Origin: Planctomycetota bacterium
Lineage (GTDB): Bacteria; Planctomycetota; SZUA-567
Reading direction: 5' to 3'
DNA length: 50,590 nt
Assembly: GCA_020060765.1 (NCBI GenBank)
Contig: JAGUZQ010000046.1
Coordinates: forward strand, 1-50,590
Shown here: piece by piece, positions 7,516 through 16,874 of the stretch
Position numbering within the stretch: position 1 is the stretch's first letter
Layout: every line of letters begins with the position of its first letter
Notes under the pieces: generated by a model
What the model was told of the DNA's origin: nothing
Database searches by the model: none
What the model saw: the letters and a program-made list of their open reading frames with translations, nothing else
Made by a program: the position numbers and the translations under genes

Positions 7516-10500
7516 TTACATCTTGAGACCGGCCAGTTGCTCGTAGAAATGATAACGCATCTTCGCCATCTTGTCGCCCTGGGCGAGGAGTGCGTTAGCC
7601 GCTTCCGGGTCGCGGGAGTGCAAAACCTTAAACCGGGTCTCGCCCAGCGCCCAGTCCTGGTAGGTCGAGACCGGTGGCTTGCTGTCCAGGGTCAGCGGGT
7701 TGACACCCTCGGTGAGCTTGCGCGGATCAAAGCGCATCAACTGCCAGTGGCCGCACTCGACCGCCTTCTTCTGCTCGTCCATGCCCTTGCCGCTGCCGGG
7801 GCCCATCGGGATGCCGTGGGCGATGCAGTGGGCGTAGGCGAGAATCAGGCTGGGGCCGTTGTAGCTTTCGGCTTCGAGAATAGTCTTGACCGCGTGGGCG
7901 TCGTTGGCGCCGAGGGCGATTTTGCCCACGTAAACGTTGCCGTAGCTCATCGCCATCATGGCCAGGTCTTTCTTGCCGAGAGGCTTGCCACCTTCGGCAA
8001 ACTTGGCGACCGCGCCGATGGGGGTGGCTTTCGACGCCTGTCCGCCGGTGTTGGAATAGACTTCCGTGTCCATCACCAGGATGTTGACGTTGCGCCCGCT
8101 GGCAAGCACGTGGTCGAGGCCGCCGTAACCGATGTCATAAGCCCAGCCGTCGCCGCCGATGATCCAGACCGATTTTTTCACGAGGTAATCGGCGACGGTG
8201 CGCAGTTCCTTGCAGCAGTCGTCGTCGCACTTGGCGATCAGCTTCTTCAACTCGACTATGCGCGCGCGCTGCGCGTCGATCCCCGCCTGGTCGGACTGGT
8301 CGGCTTCGAGAATCGCCTTGACCAGATCGCCCTTGGTCTTGAGGCAGCCGCAATCCATACCGGAAACCAATTCCCGGGCGTATTCCGTCAGCTTGTCGAC
8401 GGTCAGACGCATGCCGTAACCGAATTCGGCATTGTCCTCGAACAGGGAGTTGCTCCAGGTCGGGCCACGACCGTCGAGGTTCTGGCAATACGGGGTGGTC
8501 GGCAGGTTGCCGCCGTAGATGGAGGAGCAGCCGGTGGCGTTGGCGCAGATCATGCGGTCGCCGAACATCTGCGTGACCAGTTTCAGGTACGGCGTTTCGC
8601 CGCAGCCCGCGCACGCGCCGGAGAACTCGAACAGCGGGCGGCGCAGCTGGCTGCCCTTGACCGAGTTGAGGTTGATCTGGTCGATAGGCAGTTCCGGCAG
8701 ATCGAGGAAGAACTTCGCGTTCTCGCGCTCGGTTTCACGCAGCGGCGGCTGGGGCGCCATGTTGATGGCCTTGCGCGCCGGGTTTTCCTTGTCCTTGGCC
8801 GGGCAGGCGTTGACGCAGGTCATGCAGCCGGTGCAGTCTTCCGGGAAAATCTGGATCGTGGCCTTCATGCCTTCGTACTGCTTGGTCTTGGCGTCGGAAC
8901 TCTTGAAGGTGGACGGCGCGCCGTTGGCCTTGTCGGCAGGGTAAATCTTCATGCGGATGGCCGCGTGCGGGCAGACTATGGAGCACTTGCCGCACTGGAT
9001 GCAGAGGTCGGGTTCCCAGACCGGGATTTCCATGGCGACGTTGCGCTTTTCCCATTGGGTGGTGGCGGTGGGGAAGGTGCCGTCCACCGAGAATTTGCTG
9101 ACCGGCAGATCGTCGCCGCGACCGGCCATGATCTCGGCGGTAAAAGTCTTGACGAATTCGGGCGCATCGCCCGCGACCGTGGCCGGCATGTCGATCTTGC
9201 TGCTGACGGTCTTCGGATACTTGACTTCGTGCAGGTGCGCGAGAGCCTCGTCCACCGCGGCGTAGTTCATCTTGACGATATCGCCGCCTTTCTTGCTGTA
9301 GGTCTTGTCGATAGCCTTCTTGATGTAGCTGATGGCGTCGGCGGCGGGGATGACGTTGGCGAGATTGAAGAAGCAGGTCTGCATGATGGTGTTGATGCGT
9401 ACGCCCATGCCGGTCTTCTCGCCCACCGCGTAGCCGTCGATTACATAGAACTTGATGTCCTTGTCGATAATCTGCTTCTGCACCTGCTTGGGCAGTTGGT
9501 TCCAGACCTCGTCGGGGCCGTAGATGCTGTTGACGAGGAAGGTCGCGCCTTTCTTGGCGTATTTCAGCATGTCGTACTTTTCCAGGAAAGACCACTGGTG
9601 GCAGGCGATGAAGTTGGCGCTGGTGATGAGATACGCGCTCCGGATCGGGCGCGGGCCGAAACGCAGGTGGCTGGTCGTGATCGCGCCCGCCTTCTTGGAG
9701 TCGTAGACGAAATAACCCTGCGCGTAGAAGTCGGTGTGGTCGGCGATAATCTTGATGGAGTTCTTGTTCGCGCCGACAGTGCCGTCGGAACCGAGGCCGA
9801 AAAACATGCAGCGGCGCACGTCATCGGGTTCCATATCAAAGCCGTGGTCGTAGGCGAGGCTGGTCTGAGTAACGTCGTCGTTGATGCCGACGGTGAAGTG
9901 GTTTTTCGGTTCGGCCTGGTTGAGGTTGTCGAACACCGCCTTGACCATGGCGGGGGTGAATTCCTTGCTGGACAGGCCGTAACGGCCGCCGACCACCACC
10001 GGCCACTTGCCGCCGAAGAGGGTCTTGTCTTTCTGCATCGCCTCGCCGAAGGCGGTACGCACGTCCTCGTACATCGGCTCGCCGATGGAGCCGGGTTCCT
10101 TGGTGCGGTCAAGCACAGCGATCTTGTGGCAGCTGGCGGGAATGGCCTTGACGAAATGCTCGATGCTGAAGGGACGGTAGAGGTGAACTTTAATCAATCC
10201 GACCTTCTCGCCCTTCTTGCTGAGCAACTCGGTAGTTTCCCAGGCAGTGTCGGCGCCGGAACCCATAATAATGATCACGCGGTCGGCATTGGGGTCGCCC
10301 ACGTAATCGAACAGCTTGTATTCGCGGCCGACCACCTTGGCGAATTCGGCCATGGTTTCCTCGACCAGTTTCGGGCAGGCGGCGTAATACTTGTTGACCG
10401 CCTCGCGCGCCTGCATGAAGACGTCGGGGTTCTGGGCGGTGCCGCGCAGAACCGGGCGGTCGGGGCTCATGCCGCGCAAACGGTGGGCACGCACAAGGTC

Positions 10501-11091
10501 GTCGCTGACGAGTTTGCGAATCTGATCCTTTTCGATCACGGCGATCTTGCTGATTTCGTGCGAGGTGCGGAAGCCGTCGAAGAAATGCACAAACGGAATG
10601 CGCGCCTTGAGCGTGGCGACAGTGCCGATCAGCGCCATGTCATGGGCTTCCTGCACGTTGGAACTGGCCAGCATTCCCCAGCCCGTGCCGCGGCAGGCCA
10701 TGACGTCGGAGTGGTCGCCGAAAATCGAAAGCGCGTGGGTGGCAATGGTACGGGCGGTGACATGGAAACAGGTGGAGGTGAGTTCGCCCGCGATCTTGAA
10801 CATGTTGGGGATCATCAGCAGCAGACCCTGCGAGGCGGTGAAGGTAGTGGACAGGGCACCAGCCTGAAGAGCGCCGTGCACCGCGCCAGACGCGCCTCCC
10901 TCGGACTGCAGCTCGGCGATATGCGGCACCGTGCCCCAGACGTTCTTCTCGCCCTTGGAGCTGAGTTCGTCGGACAATTCGCCCATCGGGGAGGAGGGGG
11001 TAATGGGATAAATGGCAATCACTTCGCTGGTAGCGTGACCGATCATGCCGGCGGCGGTATTGCCGTCAATGGGAACCATCTTACTCGCCAT
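7516..11091 (-). CDS. nifJ: pyruvate:ferredoxin (flavodoxin) oxidoreductase
   Basis: A single-chain, 1191-aa enzyme of the usual full length. It oxidatively decarboxylates pyruvate to acetyl-CoA and CO2 and passes electrons to ferredoxin or flavodoxin. The N-terminal pyrimidine-binding domain begins IDGNTAAGMIGHATSEV and has the YPITPSSPMGE signature. A ferredoxin-like insert carries two 4Fe-4S motifs: CIQCGKCSIVCP starting at C697 and CTGCMTCVNACP. The C-terminal TPP domain has ACAGCGETPYLK and GGDGWAYDIGYGG (about residue 977), then NTGGQASKATP. The start is the ATG at 11091 (MASKMVPIDG), preceded by AGGAG with good spacing; 15 upstream in-frame codons have no such site. Oxygen-sensitive enzymes of this type point to anaerobic or fermentative growth. 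Confidence 0.97.
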   Translation of the reverse strand: MASKMVPIDGNTAAGMIGHATSEVIAIYPITPSSPMGELSDELSSKGEKNVWGTVPHIAELQSEGGASGAVHGALQAGALSTTFTASQGLLLMIPNMFKIAGELTSTCFHVTARTIATHALSIFGDHSDVMACRGTGWGMLASSNVQEAHDMALIGTVATLKARIPFVHFFDGFRTSHEISKIAVIEKDQIRKLVSDDLVRAHRLRGMSPDRPVLRGTAQNPDVFMQAREAVNKYYAACPKLVEETMAEFAKVVGREYKLFDYVGDPNADRVIIIMGSGADTAWETTELLSKKGEKVGLIKVHLYRPFSIEHFVKAIPASCHKIAVLDRTKEPGSIGEPMYEDVRTAFGEAMQKDKTLFGGKWPVVVGGRYGLSSKEFTPAMVKAVFDNLNQAEPKNHFTVGINDDVTQTSLAYDHGFDMEPDDVRRCMFFGLGSDGTVGANKNSIKIIADHTDFYAQGYFVYDSKKAGAITTSHLRFGPRPIRSAYLITSANFIACHQWSFLEKYDMLKYAKKGATFLVNSIYGPDEVWNQLPKQVQKQIIDKDIKFYVIDGYAVGEKTGMGVRINTIMQTCFFNLANVIPAADAISYIKKAIDKTYSKKGGDIVKMNYAAVDEALAHLHEVKYPKTVSSKIDMPATVAGDAPEFVKTFTAEIMAGRGDDLPVSKFSVDGTFPTATTQWEKRNVAMEIPVWEPDLCIQCGKCSIVCPHAAIRMKIYPADKANGAPSTFKSSDAKTKQYEGMKATIQIFPEDCTGCMTCVNACPAKDKENPARKAINMAPQPPLRETERENAKFFLDLPELPIDQINLNSVKGSQLRRPLFEFSGACAGCGETPYLKLVTQMFGDRMICANATGCSSIYGGNLPTTPYCQNLDGRGPTWSNSLFEDNAEFGYGMRLTVDKLTEYARELVSGMDCGCLKTKGDLVKAILEADQSDQAGIDAQRARIVELKKLIAKCDDDCCKELRTVADYLVKKSVWIIGGDGWAYDIGYGGLDHVLASGRNVNILVMDTEVYSNTGGQASKATPIGAVAKFAEGGKPLGKKDLAMMAMSYGNVYVGKIALGANDAHAVKTILEAESYNGPSLILAYAHCIAHGIPMGPGSGKGMDEQKKAVECGHWQLMRFDPRKLTEGVNPLTLDSKPPVSTYQDWALGETRFKVLHSRDPEAANALLAQGDKMAKMRYHFYEQLAGLKM

Positions 11092-11251
11092 GCTTGTTTC
11101 TCCTATAGCTGAACCGCAACATGAAATTCGCGACAAACAGGCGCGAACTGGACAAATTCATAAAATGGACTTTTGTTGCTTAAAGAATGCTTCCGCGCGA
11201 TGAAGGGACTGCCGGAAAGAAATGCGGCAATCCGCGCAGGTTCAAAGGCAT

Positions 11252-11281
11252 AATCTAACACGTAATCCGGGCTTAAGTCAA
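11252..11281 (-). promoter_or_regulatory. possible sigma-70 promoter for nifJ
   Basis: On the minus strand, TTGACT (11276-11281) and TAGATT (11252-11257) are separated by 18 bp, upstream of nifJ with a leader of roughly 150 nt. The match is moderate and is not supported by conservation data. Confidence 0.35.
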
Positions 11282-11421
11282 GCTCGGATTTCCTTTGATT
11301 TCCATTAAATCGCAATTAGCAACGAATCGCAAACGAAAAAAGGCAATTCCGTCTGGCGGTATTGGATTATTCGGAAATACCCCTCTCGCGCCGGATAACG
11401 CCAGGATACGGACCCTAACTC

Positions 11422-11538
11422 CAATACGGTTCAGTTAAGGAAAATCGTTTGCCTAGAAAATCAAAACTTACGAATCGTCATTCCCGCGCATAAATTTATT
11501 CCTGAAACAGAAAGACTTTTCCTTAACTGACCGTATTG
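11422..11538. repeat. MITE-like element, short copy
   Basis: A 117-bp element. Its left end CAATACGGTTCAGTTAAGG is inverted at the right end (11517-11538) with one base missing, so the terminal inverted repeats are about 22 bp. The core holds half of the CGTCATTCCCGCG repeat. CTAACTC occurs just outside both ends, which could be a target duplication or chance. It has no coding capacity, so movement would depend on a transposase elsewhere. Confidence 0.72.
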
Positions 11539-11570
11539 CCTCTAACTCCCCCTGGAAGAGGGAGAATTTA

Positions 11571-14150
11571 TCACCGCGACAGCAACTGGTCGTATTCCCG
11601 CGCTTCCTTCAATTCCTCTTCCGACAGCTTCGCCCGTTCGTCGCCAACGCGGTTGTTGACGTCCAGCGCTTCCCGATAATATCTGCGCGCCGTCTCCCGC
11701 CTTCCCATCTCCAGATACAGCCGCGCCATCTGCAACCGGTACAGCGGCCGCCACGGATGCAACTTGGCAGCCTCGCCAAACAGCCGCAACGCGGTTTCCC
11801 TGCTGGCGCCGTCGTCGGGATAAAGCAGCCGCAAGGTGCGCGCGTATTCGGCGTAACCGCTGGCGAAATGCGGATCAGTCGCGACCCGCCGCCGCCGCAC
11901 CGACAACAATTCCTCCGTCAACTCCGGCGCAACTGACCCTACCCCCCTGCCCCGCGATTGCGCGGGCGCAAGTTCCAGCAAGCGCGCAGTCAGCAGGTCG
12001 CCGTAGCGTCGGAGGAAATCGCTGTCGCCCGGGCGTAGCGCCAGCACCTCTCCCGCCGCCGCCTGCGCGTCTTTCCAATCCTGCTCGTGCGTGTCGCGGT
12101 TGGTTGGCGACTGGTAATTATCGAAAGTCAGTTCCGCCGCCTTAAGCGACAACACACTCCGCAACTGCGCCAGCGGAATCTCCCGGAACAGCCAGAACCC
12201 CGCCACCAGGAACAAAGCCGCCAGCACCGTACCCGTTTTCGGCGAAAGCCTCAGCCCGAATCTGCCGCGCGAACCAGACGCAATCAGCAATCCCCCCAAG
12301 CACCAGAACAACATGCTGTTGGCGTCGGAATACAGATAAAAGTCAGCCATTACATGCAGCGCCACCGCCCCAAACGCCAACATGAGGAACGGGCGCAATC
12401 GTTCGAACTCGCCCAGAATTTTCCAGCCTGCCGCAAATGCCGCGATCCACACCACAGGCAGAATCAACAGATGCACCAACGCGCACAACAGCAACGCCCA
12501 GGGCGAACCGGATTCCGCCAGGAACGAACCGCTTTTGACCGTGCCGAACAATTCGTTCAGGATGTATTCGTAAGACAGCCCGATGAAGCTCGGATAAAAA
12601 CCGTAGGTCAAAAGAAACACCGCCGCGCAAAGGCCGTAACCCAATCGGCGGTATTGTCGCGGCTGGCAACAGACCGGATCATACGTGACAACCGCGACTT
12701 TTTTTCCCGACCATAAAACCGCCGCCACCGCCGCGCAAAACGACAACAGCAGAAATATTCCGCCGTCTGCCAGCAGTTGCAGATACTGGTTATGCGCCCG
12801 CCGCACCGCCCAACCGTCCGGCGTTTTATAAGAGGTATAACAACTGCCGAAATTGTCCAGTCCGACCCCGCGCCAGAAATGGTCGCGCGACATCGCCGTG
12901 GCCGCGCGCCAGTAATTCACCCGCACATCGAGATTTTTCCAGACTTCCCGCCGCGCCTGGGCGACTGTTCCCGGTAGCGGCTTGCCGTCTCCGTCAAGCC
13001 CATTTCCGGCCAGAACATATCCCGCCAGAACCGCGCCCAGCGCCAGCGCCGCCAGTCCGCCCAACCGCGCGACTCGGGGCAAAATTTTTCCCGATTCGCC
13101 AAACCGCGCCAGCAGCGCCGCTTCGACAAACCACGCCAATCCGAACGCCGTCGTCGTCGCACCGGAACTTTTCGTCAGCAGATAAACGACCCCGGCAAAA
13201 ATTATCCCCGCTCCCGTCAGCAGAACTTCCAGCGAAACAATATCTAGAAAATTCCGCCCAGTCCGTTTTTCCTTCTCCAGCAACAGCAGGAGCAACCCCG
13301 CCTCCGCCGCCTTCGCCACCAGCACTCCCGCCTTGCTGCCGCTGTAAACCAGCGACATGAGCGAAACAAAAATCACGCCTGCCATGAGCCAACGGGAAAA
13401 AGTTTTTCCCGCGCCGCGCCACGCGCAAACCGCCAGCGGCGCCAGCAGCAGCACGAATCCCGCCAGCGCGTTGGCATAACCAAACGGCCCCGACACCCGG
13501 TTTGACCCCAGCCGCATGTCGAAAATCCGCCGGTGAGTTTCGTCGTTGCCCACCAGCATCCCGATCCGGGAGGAATCCGCTTCCAGAGTGTGGCGCAGAT
13601 ACTCCAGCCCGTAACCGCGCTGGAACAGGGCGTAAACCGACACCGCCGCCAACCCGCCCAGCAGGCACGCGCAGATGAAATTGAAATTCTCGCGCCGCGA
13701 ACAGTGGTCGGCAATCATCACGCACAAAATCAAATCCGCCGCCCACGCCAGCCCCATGTCGTACGCGGCCTGAAAATTTCCGTCGCCCCTGCCGTCGAGC
13801 CTGACGAACTCCGCGACGCCCTCGCCGGGTGAAACCGTAGTGCGCCAAACCGCCGCCGCCGTCGCGAGGGCGAAAGCGAAGAGCGGCAACCACGCCCACG
13901 TTTTCGGCAACGACAACTCACCCGCGCACAATTTCCGCCCCACCCACACCAACGCGCAGAACCACACCAAAGCGCCGATAAACGCCGTCTCCGGCTCGCA
14001 AGCCGGTTGCCCCGCGCTGAACGGTCGCAAAGCCACGCACAACCCCAGCAACGCCGTCACGGCAAAGTCCAGCGAATTAGCCAACGCGAAACCAAGGTCG
14101 CCTTCGGAGCAAAGGTCGGTGTCTGACATTTTTTCATTTTTTAAATTCAA
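11571..14150 (-). CDS. O-antigen ligase/polymerase-like membrane protein with TPR tail
   Basis: An 859-aa polytopic membrane protein. About a dozen hydrophobic segments fill residues 30 to about 640, and the central periplasmic part has the Wzy_C-type signature (FWRGVGLDNFG, then RRAHNQYLQLLADGG). The last 190 residues are soluble, with TPR-like helices (GEVLALRPGDSDFLRRYGDLL, ALRLFGEAAKLHPWRP, ETARRYYREALDVN). Family members transfer or polymerise undecaprenyl-linked oligosaccharides at the outer face of the inner membrane. The start is a TTG at 14150 with AAGGAA five bases upstream; the first in-frame ATG, seven codons later, lacks a ribosome site. The neighbouring WecA-like transferase and GT-C enzyme fit a surface glycan locus. 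Whether it is ligase or polymerase cannot be told from sequence. Confidence 0.85.
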   Translation of the reverse strand: MNLKNEKMSDTDLCSEGDLGFALANSLDFAVTALLGLCVALRPFSAGQPACEPETAFIGALVWFCALVWVGRKLCAGELSLPKTWAWLPLFAFALATAAAVWRTTVSPGEGVAEFVRLDGRGDGNFQAAYDMGLAWAADLILCVMIADHCSRRENFNFICACLLGGLAAVSVYALFQRGYGLEYLRHTLEADSSRIGMLVGNDETHRRIFDMRLGSNRVSGPFGYANALAGFVLLLAPLAVCAWRGAGKTFSRWLMAGVIFVSLMSLVYSGSKAGVLVAKAAEAGLLLLLLEKEKRTGRNFLDIVSLEVLLTGAGIIFAGVVYLLTKSSGATTTAFGLAWFVEAALLARFGESGKILPRVARLGGLAALALGAVLAGYVLAGNGLDGDGKPLPGTVAQARREVWKNLDVRVNYWRAATAMSRDHFWRGVGLDNFGSCYTSYKTPDGWAVRRAHNQYLQLLADGGIFLLLSFCAAVAAVLWSGKKVAVVTYDPVCCQPRQYRRLGYGLCAAVFLLTYGFYPSFIGLSYEYILNELFGTVKSGSFLAESGSPWALLLCALVHLLILPVVWIAAFAAGWKILGEFERLRPFLMLAFGAVALHVMADFYLYSDANSMLFWCLGGLLIASGSRGRFGLRLSPKTGTVLAALFLVAGFWLFREIPLAQLRSVLSLKAAELTFDNYQSPTNRDTHEQDWKDAQAAAGEVLALRPGDSDFLRRYGDLLTARLLELAPAQSRGRGVGSVAPELTEELLSVRRRRVATDPHFASGYAEYARTLRLLYPDDGASRETALRLFGEAAKLHPWRPLYRLQMARLYLEMGRRETARRYYREALDVNNRVGDERAKLSEEELKEAREYDQLLSR

Positions 14151-14179
14151 GGCATTTCCTTATCAAGGGGTGACGGGTA

Positions 14180-14201
14180 GCGCAGACGTTTACATCTGCG
14201 C
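14180..14201. repeat. short palindromic hairpin upstream of the ligase-like gene
   Basis: GCGCAGA and TCTGCGC form a 7-bp stem around CGTTTACA, with GT/AC pairing possible inside after one mismatch. It lies in the 198-bp gap just before the TTG start of the ligase-like gene. It resembles the short palindromic units that recur between genes in many environmental genomes. A regulatory role is not shown. Confidence 0.4.
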
Positions 14202-14348
14202 GGCGAAGCCACAAGAGGAAAACCCTTGACTGTCCGCAGCCGTGAAAGCTTGCGCCACTCGCGTTGCCAACGAGAGTCTGGTTGCGCAATCTGCTATATT
14301 TTCAGCCAGCAAAAAGCTGGAATGTAAGAGGAAATAAGAACATTCTAG

Positions 14349-14900
14349 CTATGGAAAAAGACCTTTTTTACGGAGATTAGCAGCGATTTGTTTTGTAACG
14401 ATATCTCTGATTCTTTCAGATACTCCGTAACGAAAACCGCGAAATTCATTTTCAGGTAATAGAACGCAATTAGGACATCTCCATTCAAAAGTGCATTGAT
14501 AATCTGAAGTAGCTACTTCGTAGCGACACTTAGGGCATTGCGGATCAAAAACCTTGATATTTTTTTGAGGAGCCGACCATTCATAAGGGAATAGTAGTTC
14601 ATTCCACTTGTGATATCCTTTCCCACTTGTTTGCTTTTTCTTGCGTTCTAAAACTGCGAAATAAACCAAGCCTAAAACAATTACTAGACTAAAGGCAAGG
14701 CAAATTTGAGGAATGCTTACGGGCTTAACTATAAATGAAAAAATACCTGGAGATGCAGTTACTAACAAATCAAAAATATACTTGATAATAAAAGAATCAA
14801 AACATCTATCAAGAAGGAATGCGATAGCAAGAAGAGACGCTATTGATGCGTAAATTGGATGGCGTTTAATGCGCTCAACCCAATTGTTTTGGTTAGGCAT
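14349..14900 (-). CDS. AT-rich membrane protein with C-terminal zinc ribbon, unknown function
   Basis: A 183-aa protein I do not recognise. Residues about 15-100 hold two or three hydrophobic segments (ASIASLLAIAFLLDR; ICLAFSLVIVLGLVYFAVL). The cytoplasmic C-terminal half has CPKC and CPNC pairs 17-20 residues apart, a zinc-ribbon pattern. I start it at the ATG at 14900 (MPNQNNW), eight bases after AGGAG. The ATG two codons upstream is too close to that site, and the longer frame back to 15110 would overlap the transferase gene. Base composition is clearly more AT-rich than the flanking genes, which suggests separate acquisition. Confidence 0.65.
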   Translation of the reverse strand: MPNQNNWVERIKRHPIYASIASLLAIAFLLDRCFDSFIIKYIFDLLVTASPGIFSFIVKPVSIPQICLAFSLVIVLGLVYFAVLERKKKQTSGKGYHKWNELLFPYEWSAPQKNIKVFDPQCPKCRYEVATSDYQCTFEWRCPNCVLLPENEFRGFRYGVSERIRDIVTKQIAANLRKKGLFP

Positions 14901-15075
14901 TGCCATGTCTCCTGCATAGTTAATGCTGTAGCATGATAGTATTTTGTTTACAAAGCAAAGGCAAGCGTAAAAGCCATATAAAAAACCAAAAGCTGTTACA
15001 TAGTTCGCCACGAGTTGCGCAAAACCAACCTGTCGCTGGAGGAAGCACCTTGCAACCACACGTTCCCCAAAAAAC

Positions 15076-16188
15076 TTACTCCCCGCCCCGCCGCGCCGCG
15101 GCGGTTTCAAGCAACACGATCAGCGCGATAATCCCCAGGCCGATGAAAAAGATCACCACCGCGCCGAAGCGGTCGAGTTGCCTCAGCAGCGCCGCCGCCG
15201 CGCCGAGAATCAGCCCCAGCAGGTAAATCGTCAGCACCGCCTCCCGCCGCGTCATCCCCAGCCGCACCAGCCGGTGGGAGAAGTGGTTGGTGTCGCCCTG
15301 GAAAAAAGGTTTCCCCGCGCGCCAGCGGATAAACATCACGCTGCCGGTGTCGAACAGCGGCACCCCCAGCGCCAGCACCGGCAGAAAAGCGGAATACACG
15401 CCTTTCCCGCTTTCGTAAAAAGTCCCCGCCACCGTCATCGCCGCCAGCAGGAAACCGATAAACAAGCTGCCCGCGTCACCCAGGAAAAGTTTCGCCGGCG
15501 CGAAATTGTAATACAGAAATCCCAGCAAAGCCCCGGCCAGTACCGCCAGAAACGCGGAAACGAAAACCTGTCCCGCTTGCAGCGCGACGAAAAAAAACAC
15601 CGCCGAGGCAATCGCCGCCACGCCAGCCGAAAGCCCGTCCATGTTGTCCAGCAGATTGAAGGCGTTAGTCACCAGCACCACCCACAACACTGTCAACAAG
15701 GCGCTGATAACATAGTTGTCGATGAAGAACGTCACCCGCAGATCCGCCGCCACCAGCAGCAGCGCCGCCAAAGCCTGCACCGCCAGTTTCGGCAGAGGGT
15801 TCATCCCCCGCTTGTCGTCCATCAGCCCCAGCACAAACACCAGCGTCGCCCCGCCCAGCACCGCCGCCAGCCGCCACAAGGTCTTCCCGTACACCAGCCC
15901 GCCGCCGTGCTGCGACAGGATAGAACGGATTCCCGCCGACCAGTCCCCCTGGTCGCGCGCGATCAGATTTAACGCCAGATAGCAGCCGCCGAGGATGCAG
16001 GCCAGAGTCGCGAAAATCGCGATGCCGCCGCCGTAGGGGGTCGGTTCGTGATGGATTTTCCGCGCGCCGGGATGGTCGACCAAGCCGACCTTGCGCGCCA
16101 GCAGCCGCGCCAGCGGCGTCAGCGCCAGCGACAATCCCAGCGCGGTCGCGAACAGACAGCCGTAAATAATGAGATATGAGTTGCTCAT
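15076..16188 (-). CDS. WecA/MraY-family undecaprenyl-phosphate sugar-1-phosphate transferase
   Basis: A 370-aa polytopic membrane enzyme. It shows the family motifs in order: DHPGARKIHHEPTPYGGG, LGLMDDKRG (Mg-binding aspartates), NAFNLLDNMDGLSAG, FLGDAGS and the HFSHRLVRLG cytoplasmic loop. Family members load GlcNAc-1-P or a related sugar phosphate onto undecaprenyl phosphate to start a surface polysaccharide or teichoic-type polymer. The HxHHR-type loop and lack of muramyl-pathway neighbours favour the WecA/TagO branch over MraY. Its ATG overlaps the stop of the upstream gene (TAATG), so translation is coupled. It is the last gene of the six-gene overlapping operon starting at 20141. Confidence 0.92.
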   Translation of the reverse strand: MSNSYLIIYGCLFATALGLSLALTPLARLLARKVGLVDHPGARKIHHEPTPYGGGIAIFATLACILGGCYLALNLIARDQGDWSAGIRSILSQHGGGLVYGKTLWRLAAVLGGATLVFVLGLMDDKRGMNPLPKLAVQALAALLLVAADLRVTFFIDNYVISALLTVLWVVLVTNAFNLLDNMDGLSAGVAAIASAVFFFVALQAGQVFVSAFLAVLAGALLGFLYYNFAPAKLFLGDAGSLFIGFLLAAMTVAGTFYESGKGVYSAFLPVLALGVPLFDTGSVMFIRWRAGKPFFQGDTNHFSHRLVRLGMTRREAVLTIYLLGLILGAAAALLRQLDRFGAVVIFFIGLGIIALIVLLETAAARRGGE

Positions 16189-16874
16189 TATTTCTTCCGC
16201 GCGAAAAGCTTCACCAGTTCCAGCGCCTGCCCCAGCAGCTCCTGCGCGTCTTCCGGATTAACCCTGTGCCCCTGATGAAACAGAAGCGTATCGCCGCCTG
16301 CCTCGAAATACATTTTCAGCTTCGCGCCCGAGCAGAACCAGCGCCGCACCTCGCTGCCGAAACAGGCGCGCACTTCCTGCTCGTCTTTCCCCTGCAAGAC
16401 AAAAGCCTGGGAAAATTCCGGATCGGTTTCAAAATCGATATCCTGCCCGCCCAGCAATTTTCCGATAGAATCAAAAAAACTCTGCGGTCGCATATTGCTG
16501 ACAGGGATATTCAGTTCCGGGGATTTGGCCAGACAGATTGTTTGCAGGTGGGTAGTGCTGTTTTTTCCGCCGCCGGTGGTATAGTGATAGTCGGCCAGAA
16601 TGATGTCGATGCCGTTGGCGTCGCCTTCCAAGACGTTTTTCGCCTTGCGCGAATGCCCCAGCGTGAACAGGTGGATGTCGCTTCCGCGCTCCATGACCGA
16701 ATCGTCGCGCTCGCTGAATTTCAGGCCGAGACTTTCGGCAATCTCGCGCCATTTCCGCGTACGCCGTTTTTCGTAAAGATGGTAGATGAGAAAAGATAAA
16801 CCGGCGAGCGCCACCATGCCCGGGAAAATCAGACTGTCCCACCTGCTGTTGAAAAAAGCCAGCACTTCAGGCAT
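16188..16874 (-). CDS. conserved membrane-anchored protein of unknown function
   Basis: A 228-aa protein with one N-terminal membrane segment (LIFPGMVALAGLSFLIYHLY), a basic stretch (EKRRTRKW) and a soluble domain. The pattern REIAESLGLKF ... FTLGHSRKAKNVLEGDANGIDIILADYHYTTGGGK is, from memory, typical of a widespread uncharacterised family in which a short helix precedes a beta-rich domain. The start is the ATG at 16874 (MPEVLAFF) after GGGGAGG; the longer frame to 16991 lies inside the upstream gene. It overlaps the GT-C/NUDIX gene by 8 bp and the WecA-like gene by one base, so it is made in step with both. Its role in glycan assembly is only suggested by position. Confidence 0.75.
   Translation of the reverse strand: MPEVLAFFNSRWDSLIFPGMVALAGLSFLIYHLYEKRRTRKWREIAESLGLKFSERDDSVMERGSDIHLFTLGHSRKAKNVLEGDANGIDIILADYHYTTGGGKNSTTHLQTICLAKSPELNIPVSNMRPQSFFDSIGKLLGGQDIDFETDPEFSQAFVLQGKDEQEVRACFGSEVRRWFCSGAKLKMYFEAGGDTLLFHQGHRVNPEDAQELLGQALELVKLFARKK

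Larger units (their letters stand above)
11092..11570. other. 479-bp intergenic region upstream of nifJ
   Basis: The stretch between nifJ and the O-antigen-ligase-like gene holds a possible nifJ promoter (11252-11281) and a short complete MITE-like element (11422-11538). A 70-codon frame at 11103-11315 shows no domain and no ribosome site. I see no RNA gene or other coding sequence here. Confidence 0.6.

Noticed and set aside
7537..11112. 1191-codon open frame on the plus strand
   Set aside because: It is the antisense shadow of nifJ. High GC keeps the frame open; it has no domains and is low-complexity V/A/G/H-rich.
11103..11315. 70-codon frame upstream of nifJ
   Set aside because: No ribosome site and no domain; it covers the likely nifJ leader.
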